Source of the DNA: an uncultured Lachnospiraceae bacterium
GTDB taxonomy: Bacteria > Bacillota > Clostridia > Lachnospirales > Lachnospiraceae
Length of the DNA stretch: 38,570 bases
NCBI GenBank assembly: GCA_947630295.1
Contig: CANRGZ010000009.1
Location: 1-38,570 of the forward strand
Direction of reading: 5' to 3'
Shown here piece by piece: positions 32,882 to 38,570 of this stretch (its first letter is position 1; each line of letters starts with the position of its first letter). Made by a program: the position numbers and the translations under genes. The notes beneath the pieces are model-generated. The model was given only the letters and a program-made list of their open reading frames with translations, ran no database searches and had not been told where the DNA came from.

Positions 32882-33643
32882 ATGAAAAAAATAGTTATGC
32901 TCTTATTTACAGCGGCGGCGCTGGTATTCTTCTGTTTTTCCGCCTGTGCGGAAGAAACGAAAATCAGCTACCATATTGAATACGAAGGCGATCAGGCGAC
33001 GGTTTATTTTCAGTCGGAATCTTTAAGCGCCTTTGATTTCGGATTTATTTACGATCCGGCGGAGGTGACGATCGAGGATATCGTTTACTCGGATTACTAT
33101 CAGCAGCTGGTACAGACCAGCGGTAATTCCGTGATGGCCGTGGAAAATCCTGCGGCGCAGGATGATGAAGGCAATACCTATGTGGTTGTCACCGGAATAG
33201 CGATGAACGGGTCAAGCGGAGAACCACTCCAATTTTCTTCGACGCAGGAGATTGCGCATATTGTGATTTCCGGTATCAGCGAAGGGGATATCATCGGTGT
33301 TGTTTCGGAGACGGCGTCTGTTAAGGATGTCAGAAATGCAAACAAGATCGCGGCAGTAGATTTGAGCAAACAGCAGGAAGTAACAGACAGCGATATCTTT
33401 GCGGGTGCACAGGAAGAACCGGAGGACAACGCAGGCGGAGACAATTACGGCGAGGCGGCAGACAACAGTCCGGACGCAGAGAATGGTGCGGGCAATGATA
33501 CATGGATTTATGTGCTTGTCATCGCCGCAGTAATCATCGTTGTGGCCGTATTGATTGTAATTTCGAAGAAGGGACATGCCGCAATCGAGGAATCCGAGCC
33601 GGAAACGCCCGAAGAGGAGCTATCAGAGACGCAGGATGAATAA
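32882..33643 (+). CDS. Second membrane-anchored cohesin protein
   Basis: This 253-residue protein has AAAGGG seven bases before ATG 32882. It has a signal peptide (1-23); SAC near its end is a possible but weak lipobox. The cohesin-like domain (about 27-165) has ISYHIEYEGDQATVYFQSESLSAFDFGFIYDPAEVTI, TYVVVTGIAMNG and IAHIVISGI. An acidic linker (172-202) leads to a membrane span (about 205-226) with SKKG after it, then a 25-residue acidic tail (EESEPETPEEELSE) predicted on the cytoplasmic side. This differs from the other anchored cohesin, which ends right after its span. It lies within the pectin-enzyme operon, 21 bases before the pectate lyase gene. It probably holds one dockerin enzyme at the membrane. 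Confidence 0.75.
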   Translation: MKKIVMLLFTAAALVFFCFSACAEETKISYHIEYEGDQATVYFQSESLSAFDFGFIYDPAEVTIEDIVYSDYYQQLVQTSGNSVMAVENPAAQDDEGNTYVVVTGIAMNGSSGEPLQFSSTQEIAHIVISGISEGDIIGVVSETASVKDVRNANKIAAVDLSKQQEVTDSDIFAGAQEEPEDNAGGDNYGEAADNSPDAENGAGNDTWIYVLVIAAVIIVVAVLIVISKKGHAAIEESEPETPEEELSETQDE

Positions 33644-33664
33644 ATCAGCAGGAAAGGGAAAGAT

Positions 33665-35533
33665 ATGTTAAAACGGGGAAAAAGGGGTTTTACAGCGATG
33701 CTGCTGGCCGGCGTGCTGATACTGTCTTTTGGGTGGACGGTACAGGCAGCGCAGATCCAGGGCAGCCTGAATCAGGCATTGAAATTTGGCGACGTTGACA
33801 ATAACGGAACCGTGGATGCGGCAGACGTGCTGGAACTGCTGAAGGTACTGACCGGAAATTATCAGGCGCAGCCCTTTCATCAGAATGCAGGGGATTTGAA
33901 CAAGGACGGCAGGCTTTCTGTGCGGGATGCCCTGCTGCTGCTGCAGAATATTGCGAAGCAGCGGGATGACAAGCTGGGATATAAACCGTATTTGCAGGAA
34001 ATCCGGTATGCAGTGCCGGCTGTTTTTGCCGATGACAGCATGGTTTTGAAAGAAAGCGCCCTTGCCTTTCCCGGCGCGGACGGCTGGGGCAAATATACCA
34101 GCGGCGGCCGGGGCGGCCAGGTCATTGCGGTGACAAGCCTGGCGGACAGCGGACCGGGTACCCTGCGGGATGCGCTGGAAACTGCCGGAAAACGGGTGAT
34201 CGTATTTCAGGTTTCCGGTGTGATTTATCTGAAAAGCAATCTGGCTGTCAAAAACGGGGATGTGACCGTTGCGGGCCAGACAGCCCCCGGAGACGGCATT
34301 ACACTGGCTAATTACGGAATGAGCATTACTGCGGAAAATGTCATTGTACGTTATCTGTCCATACGGCCCGGCGATCAGACGGGGGATGAACTGGACGGTA
34401 TCGATATCTGCGGTGCGAAAAATGTCATTGTGGATCACTGCAGCGTTTCCTTTGCCACCGATGAGGTACTGTCGGCCAGACCGAATGGAGACGGCGTAAA
34501 CTATGACGAAGTGAGCGACAAGGTTTCTGTGCAGTGGTGTATGATTGCTGAAAGCATTACGCAGTCCCCAAATTCATCGAAAGGCCGTCACGGGATGGGT
34601 TCGCTGATTCGCGGCGCCCAGGGGGCGGAAATCACCTATCACCATAATCTGTACGTCAGCCACAGCTCCCGATTGCCGATGATGGGCAATTATATGGCGA
34701 AAGAAGCAGACAACGGCAATTTCAAGGCAGAATTTATTAATAATACGGTATTTAACTGGAACGGATCCGCATCCGGCAAATGCTCGGATGCAGACCCGGA
34801 GGGACTGGCTGTACATGTTTCAAGCTTTAATTATATCGGCAATTACTACCGGCCCGGCAGTGTTTCCGTGAAAGGCGACAGTTATGTCTTTTCGGAAGGC
34901 GGCATCGGAAACCATATGTATATGGAAGACAATATCATGGAGGACAGGCCGGATGCGTCACAGAAAGATCTGCTGATGTTTACCAATGATGTGCTGGCAA
35001 CCAGTGAAAATCCCTATTACTGGGATGAAAAAGCAAATGCGCCGAAGGAACAGGGTCTGGTGATCGATCAGGAAGATTATTTCCTGACGGAGCGCTTTGC
35101 GGATTCTGAAATGGCACAGATTGACGATGCCCGGGAAGCCAACCACGCGGTGCTGCAGCTGGCGGGAAATTCGCTGAGCAGAGACTGCTTTGATACGGCA
35201 CTGCTGCGTGATTATGAAGCCGGCAGCGGCAAGCTGATCAATCAGACCTTTGAAGCTGCAGGCTGGTACAGAGGAACGCCGGAAAACAACAGAGGAACCG
35301 GCTATTACGAGTGGATGCAGGGCAAATACCCGGATCGGGCCAGCTACCCTGCGGAAATCGATACGGATCAGGACGGTATGAGCGATGCATGGGAAACGGC
35401 TGTGGGCCTGAATCCGGCAGTTCCCGACGGTGCCGGGGCCTTCAGGGGGTCGGCATATACGAATCTGGATGTATATTTACAGTTTCTTGTGGAGCAGCCG
35501 GAAGCGGCGATTCTGCACGGAGAAGTAAAGTAA
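33665..35533 (+). CDS. Dockerin-pectate lyase (PL1-like)
   Basis: This 622-residue secreted enzyme has a signal peptide (1-29, TVQAA) and an N-terminal dockerin (41-100) with loops DVDNNGTVDAAD and DLNKDGRLSVRD. The catalytic right-handed beta-helix runs from about residue 128 (ALAFPGADGWGKYTSGGRGG), with GTLRDAL, VIVFQVSGVIYL, TVAGQTAPGDGITL, VD257HCSVSFATDE and HHNLYVSHSSR336LPMMG, where Arg336 is the likely catalytic base of the PL1 superfamily. It cleaves de-esterified homogalacturonan by calcium-dependent beta-elimination. A C-terminal DTDQDGMSDAWE segment is a calcium-binding TSP3-like motif frequent in such lyases, not a second dockerin. It is placed beside esterases that would expose its substrate. 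Confidence 0.9.
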   Translation: MLKRGKRGFTAMLLAGVLILSFGWTVQAAQIQGSLNQALKFGDVDNNGTVDAADVLELLKVLTGNYQAQPFHQNAGDLNKDGRLSVRDALLLLQNIAKQRDDKLGYKPYLQEIRYAVPAVFADDSMVLKESALAFPGADGWGKYTSGGRGGQVIAVTSLADSGPGTLRDALETAGKRVIVFQVSGVIYLKSNLAVKNGDVTVAGQTAPGDGITLANYGMSITAENVIVRYLSIRPGDQTGDELDGIDICGAKNVIVDHCSVSFATDEVLSARPNGDGVNYDEVSDKVSVQWCMIAESITQSPNSSKGRHGMGSLIRGAQGAEITYHHNLYVSHSSRLPMMGNYMAKEADNGNFKAEFINNTVFNWNGSASGKCSDADPEGLAVHVSSFNYIGNYYRPGSVSVKGDSYVFSEGGIGNHMYMEDNIMEDRPDASQKDLLMFTNDVLATSENPYYWDEKANAPKEQGLVIDQEDYFLTERFADSEMAQIDDAREANHAVLQLAGNSLSRDCFDTALLRDYEAGSGKLINQTFEAAGWYRGTPENNRGTGYYEWMQGKYPDRASYPAEIDTDQDGMSDAWETAVGLNPAVPDGAGAFRGSAYTNLDVYLQFLVEQPEAAILHGEVK

Positions 35534-35561
35534 GTGATTTGGAGTAAAGAGGAGAAAAGAC

Positions 35562-36578
35562 ATGAGAAATAAGGTTTGCCGTGCGGCGTTTGTTTGCTGT
35601 ATCCTGCTGGTTTTGCTGTGTCTGCCAGGTATGACGGCAGCAGCTGCGGATGCGGACGCAGTGGCCGGAGATCTGGATGGAAATGGCCGTGTGACCCTGC
35701 GGGATGTGCTGGTCGTACTGAAAGCAGCCGCAAAAATGGAGACGCTGGAGGGAGAAAAACAAGCCGCTGCGGATGTAAACGGAAACGGAAGCGTGGATGC
35801 CAAAGATGCGCTTTTGCTCTTCAAAAAAGCGGTAGGGAAGCTTTATTATCTGCCGGGCGAAAAAATTGAAGCCTCGGGACAGATTTACATTGCGGGAGAT
35901 TCCATTGCTTCTAAGCATGACGAGGATCCGACCTATCAGCGGCAGCTGGTGGGATGGGGCGTCGTGCTGGGGGATCTGTTTGATGCGTCCGTAAACGTAC
36001 ACAATGAAGCCCGTTCCGGAGCCAGTGCAAAAAGCTATCTGCAAACTACAAATTATCCGGCTTTTATCAATCAGCTGGCAGCGGGGGATTATTTCCTGAT
36101 CTCCTTTGGGCACAATGATGAGAAGGTCTCGGATCCCGGCCGGTATACCGATCCGGAGGGGGATTCTGCTACGCCGGAATCTTACAAGTGGTATCTGAAG
36201 AAATATTATATAGAACCGGCAGTACGGGCAGGGGCGTATCCGGTATTGCTGTCATCGGTGGTCCGTTGTACCTTTGATATGGAGGGTGTACTGATGGCAC
36301 AGAGCCATGCGTCCTATGCCGCAGCTATGGCGGAACTGGCAGAGGAGTGCCGGGCAGAAGGACTGCAGGTGGGTTACATCGATCTGCAGAAGCTGACCGG
36401 AGATTATTACCGTACTGTGGGGCAGACGGAGGCGGAAAGCCTCCATGCATTTGACGCAGAAAAGCTGGATACGACCCATTACTGCGAAAAGGGCGCCAGG
36501 CTGGCTGCGCAGATCATAACGGAAGAAATGCAGCGGCAGGAATATGATATATGCAGATTCCTGAAGACGGTGCAGTAA
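35562..36578 (+). CDS. Dockerin-CE12 esterase (rhamnogalacturonan acetylesterase type)
   Basis: This 338-residue secreted SGNH hydrolase has AGAGGAG before ATG 35562. It has a signal peptide (1-29) and an N-terminal dockerin (36-95) with loops DLDGNGRVTLRD and DVNGNGSVDAKD. The catalytic domain (108-338) has block I GDS114I, a Gly in block II (ARSGASA), block III G183HND186, and block V D303TTH306. This is the full SGNH set of CE12. The family removes acetyl groups from rhamnogalacturonan-I or other pectin acetyl esters. It works with the lyase and methylesterase encoded beside it. The stop codon is closely followed by leader hairpin element copy C. Confidence 0.9.
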   Translation: MRNKVCRAAFVCCILLVLLCLPGMTAAAADADAVAGDLDGNGRVTLRDVLVVLKAAAKMETLEGEKQAAADVNGNGSVDAKDALLLFKKAVGKLYYLPGEKIEASGQIYIAGDSIASKHDEDPTYQRQLVGWGVVLGDLFDASVNVHNEARSGASAKSYLQTTNYPAFINQLAAGDYFLISFGHNDEKVSDPGRYTDPEGDSATPESYKWYLKKYYIEPAVRAGAYPVLLSSVVRCTFDMEGVLMAQSHASYAAAMAELAEECRAEGLQVGYIDLQKLTGDYYRTVGQTEAESLHAFDAEKLDTTHYCEKGARLAAQIITEEMQRQEYDICRFLKTVQ

Positions 36579-36579
36579 A

Positions 36580-36609
36580 CAGGCGCGCCTTTTAAGGGCG
36601 CGTGTGCCG
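36580..36609 (+). repeat. Leader hairpin element, copy C
   Basis: CGCGCC (36584-36589) pairs with GGCGCG (36597-36602) across TTTTAAG, then GTGTGCCG, the 3' end shared with copies A (776-806) and B (10227-10255). It begins right after the CE12 stop and ends 24 bases before the CE8 start, with GAGAGG between. Confidence 0.55.
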
Positions 36610-36632
36610 CAACCTGAGAGGACGAAAAGACG

Positions 36633-38096
36633 ATGCGAAACATTTACGGAAAGAAAATATCTGCTGTGATCATCCTGTGTATCTGCCTGTGTGTTCTGCT
36701 GCCGATGCACGCTTTGGCAGCGGAAAATGCATGGGAAGACAAGGTGGTTCTGTCCTCCCGGGGCGATGTGACGCAGGATGGGAAAATTTCTCTGCGGGAC
36801 GTGCTGCTGGTGCTTAAAAGTCTGGCAAAGCTGCAGCCGTTGGACACAGCGGAAGCGCAGTACCGCGGGGATGCGGATCATTCCGGCAGGGTGACGATAG
36901 AGGATGCCGAAATGCTGATGGGCGCTGCGCTGCACGACAGGAATTTCGGTTATGTATTTACAGAACCGCTGGAGCGGACCTTCATTGTGGACAGCGCATG
37001 CCTTGTGCCGGAAGAATCTTATTGTTATAACAGCCTGCAGGACGTGGTAAATCAGCTGAATGCCGATCCGCCGGAAAGTGAAGACGAGCGGGTGACCATA
37101 CTGTTTGCGCCGGGGGTATACCGGGAGCATGCGGAGCTGAAAGCGCCCTATGTGACCTTTCAGGCGCTGAATCCGGAAAATGAGGTGCCGGCCAACATTA
37201 CTTTTTATTACGGCAACGGATTTCGTTATGAATCTCTGCAGCAGGAAGAGGCAGACGGCAATAATGGCGCATCGTTCATTATTGCTGCATCGGCCCATGA
37301 TTTTCATGCCCGGGACATGATGTTTGAAAACTCCTATAATATTTACATGACAAAGGAAGAGTACAGCGATTACTGTGCTTATCCCCTCAATAGTCAGTCC
37401 TTAAGCGTCCGGGAAGATATGGACAATCTGCTGAGCAGCAAGTATCAGACCCAGGGACTGGCGCTGCGGGTGGATGCGGACCGCGCCCGTTTTGACCATT
37501 GCCGAATCATCGGCAGACAGGACACGCTTCTGATGAATGGGAATGGAAACCGGGTTTATTATGAGGATTGTTATATCGAAGGAACCGTGGATTTTATTTA
37601 CGGGAACGGCACGGCGGTTTTTGAAAGCTGCCAGATCAACGCGCCTTACCATTCCGGACACATTACGGCGGCGTCTACGCCGGAAACGCAAAAGTTCGGC
37701 TTCCTGTTTAAAGAATGTACATTTACCAGGGAACAGGTGGCGCAGAAGGCGGCACCGGCGGCAAATTCCTATAGCTTGGGCAGGCCCTGGCGGGATTATG
37801 CCATGGTGGTGTACTGGAACTGTAAAATGGACGGGCATATCACCACGGGCAATGAGCGCTGGATGAATATGGGCGGCGGACTGCCGCTGGAAGATCCTGC
37901 CTGCGCCCAGCGGGAGACCTTGCGTTTCTTTGAGGCAGGCAGCATGGACCTGGAGGGCAATCCTCTGGATTTGAAAGCCATCAAACCCGATTATGAACGG
38001 ATTTTGCAGCAGGAAGATCTGCAGCCCGGCGGCGAATATGACGCGGCGGCCTGGCTGGCCGGGGACGACGGCTGGAATCCGGGCGGATATCCGTAA
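36633..38096 (+). CDS. Dockerin-pectin methylesterase (CE8)
   Basis: This 487-residue secreted enzyme has a signal peptide (1-30, HALAA) and an N-terminal dockerin (43-100) with loops DVTQDGKISLRD and DADHSGRVTIED. The CE8 beta-helix runs from about 108 to 445. Its signatures are RQ296D297TLL, the GTVD320FIYGNG motif with the nucleophile Asp320, and LGR384PWRDYA. It removes methyl esters from homogalacturonan, producing the substrate of the pectate lyase two genes upstream. It is the last gene of the operon, before a strong terminator at 38119. The second calcium loop is less canonical (DADHSG). Confidence 0.93.
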   Translation: MRNIYGKKISAVIILCICLCVLLPMHALAAENAWEDKVVLSSRGDVTQDGKISLRDVLLVLKSLAKLQPLDTAEAQYRGDADHSGRVTIEDAEMLMGAALHDRNFGYVFTEPLERTFIVDSACLVPEESYCYNSLQDVVNQLNADPPESEDERVTILFAPGVYREHAELKAPYVTFQALNPENEVPANITFYYGNGFRYESLQQEEADGNNGASFIIAASAHDFHARDMMFENSYNIYMTKEEYSDYCAYPLNSQSLSVREDMDNLLSSKYQTQGLALRVDADRARFDHCRIIGRQDTLLMNGNGNRVYYEDCYIEGTVDFIYGNGTAVFESCQINAPYHSGHITAASTPETQKFGFLFKECTFTREQVAQKAAPAANSYSLGRPWRDYAMVVYWNCKMDGHITTGNERWMNMGGGLPLEDPACAQRETLRFFEAGSMDLEGNPLDLKAIKPDYERILQQEDLQPGGEYDAAAWLAGDDGWNPGGYP

Positions 38097-38118
38097 AAAG
38101 AAAATAAATGGAAATAAG

Positions 38119-38156
38119 AACAACCCCTGTCTCTAAAGGAACAGGGGTTGTTTTAT
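38119..38156. terminator. Bidirectional intrinsic terminator between CE8 and pyrG
   Basis: AACAACCCCTGT (38119-38130) pairs with ACAGGGGTTGTT (38141-38152) across a ten-base loop. T-rich sequence follows on the + strand and A-rich sequence on the other side, so it can stop both converging genes. Confidence 0.9.
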
Positions 38157-38172
38157 GAGATCCTTTGGCGGA

Positions 38173-38570
38173 TTATGTATGATACTCCAGCGCGGCTTTG
38201 ATGAAGCCCACAAACAGCGGATGGGGCTTGTTGGGCCGGCTCTTGAATTCCGGATGGAACTGGACGCCCACATAGAAGGGCAGGGAAGACAGCTCCACGG
38301 TTTCAATCAGCAGATCGTCAGGGGAGGAGCCGCTTAAACAAAGACCGGCTTCCTGCAGCGCCATCCGGTAGTCGTTGTTAAATTCATAGCGGTGGCGGTG
38401 CCGTTCGTGGATCAGGGTTTCCCCGTAGCAGGCGGCCATAGTGGTGCCGGCTTTGATCACGCAGGGATAGCTTCCCAGCCGAAGCGTGCCGCCTTTGGCG
38501 ATGCCGGCGTACTGTCCCGGCATGTAGTCGATGACTTTGTGGGGACATTCCGCCGGCATCGCCAAAGGCG
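38173..38570 (-). CDS. pyrG: CTP synthase, C-terminal glutaminase part (partial)
   Basis: On the minus strand the stop is at 38173-38175 and the gene runs off the right edge, so only about 130 C-terminal residues are seen. They match the class-I glutamine amidotransferase domain of CTP synthase: GGTLRLGSYPC, ERHRHRYEFNN, LPFYVGVQFHPEF with the catalytic His-Pro-Glu, and KPHPLFVGFIKAALEY. The full enzyme makes CTP from UTP and glutamine. The first ~7 visible codons (minus-strand start of this segment) coincide with a 20-base inverted copy of sequence at 38490-38509, so the outermost residues may be wrong. Confidence 0.9.
   Translation of the reverse strand, partial: PLAMPAECPHKVIDYMPGQYAGIAKGGTLRLGSYPCVIKAGTTMAACYGETLIHERHRHRYEFNNDYRMALQEAGLCLSGSSPDDLLIETVELSSLPFYVGVQFHPEFKSRPNKPHPLFVGFIKAALEYHT
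38490..38570. repeat. 20-base exact inverted repeat ending at the window edge
   Basis: The 20 bases at 38490-38509 are the exact reverse complement of the last 20 bases (38551-38570), with a 41-base spacer. The match stops exactly at the inner side (38510 and 38550 do not pair) and reaches the last base on the outer side. It lies inside pyrG and looks more like a fold-back at a contig end than a genomic element. Confidence 0.6.

Noticed and set aside
35340-35440. A second dockerin at the C-terminus of the pectate lyase (DTDQDGMSDAWE)
   Set aside because: It is a single TSP3-like calcium loop without the paired F-hand repeat of a dockerin.
1-38570. tRNA, rRNA, CRISPR arrays, insertion sequences and phage genes
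   Set aside because: I looked for cloverleaf-like segments, regular short repeats with spacers, and transposase or integrase motifs, and found none.

Overview
This window looks like a nearly complete contig from an anaerobic Gram-positive bacterium of the Clostridia (Bacillota). The evidence is a 1413-codon PolC-type replicative polymerase, the gene order pyrH-frr-uppS-cdsA-dxr-rseP-ispG-polC, strong AGGAGG ribosome-binding sites, and many type-I dockerin and cohesin modules. Pectin-directed enzymes suggest a plant-fibre-degrading gut or rumen organism. I cannot assign a genus. All genes run on the + strand except a partial pyrG at the right edge.

Left part (1-9.5 kb). The tail of a probable ABC permease is followed by its ATPase (55-678). 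Next is a TetR-controlled operon (827-4997): a TetR regulator, a secreted dockerin plus cyclophilin-like protein, a cupin, a secreted dockerin plus DUF362 protein, and a UPF0718/ArsP-type permease. The promoter carries two identical-architecture dyads (TGAC-N5-GTCA). An ECF S component with a uridine-kinase-like P-loop protein follows, then a secreted HExxH metallopeptidase and a NodB-type polysaccharide deacetylase.

Central part (9.5-20.4 kb). This is the housekeeping block for translation, undecaprenyl and phospholipid synthesis, MEP isoprenoid synthesis and replication. Its PolC has an exonuclease domain whose catalytic residues are mostly substituted.

Right part (20.5-38.1 kb). A large LamG-type surface protein with a C-terminal membrane anchor is followed by a fusion of two GT-C glycosyltransferases, the second of the protein O-mannosyltransferase type. 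Then comes a compact cohesin/dockerin locus. It encodes a cohesin-dockerin adaptor, a membrane-anchored cohesin with a Pro/Thr linker, a GH95 enzyme with dockerin, an acidic single-span membrane protein, a second membrane-anchored cohesin, and three dockerin enzymes for pectin: a PL1-like pectate lyase, a CE12 esterase and a CE8 pectin methylesterase. My reading (inference) is a small membrane-tethered pectin-degrading complex. The two-domain glycosyltransferase could decorate its Thr-rich linkers. The dockerin/DUF362 and dockerin/cyclophilin-like proteins 25 kb away could be non-hydrolytic passengers of the same surface cohesins.

The right edge has a 20-bp exact inverted repeat ending at the last base, which may be a contig-end artefact. 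I see no tRNA, rRNA, CRISPR array or insertion sequence.
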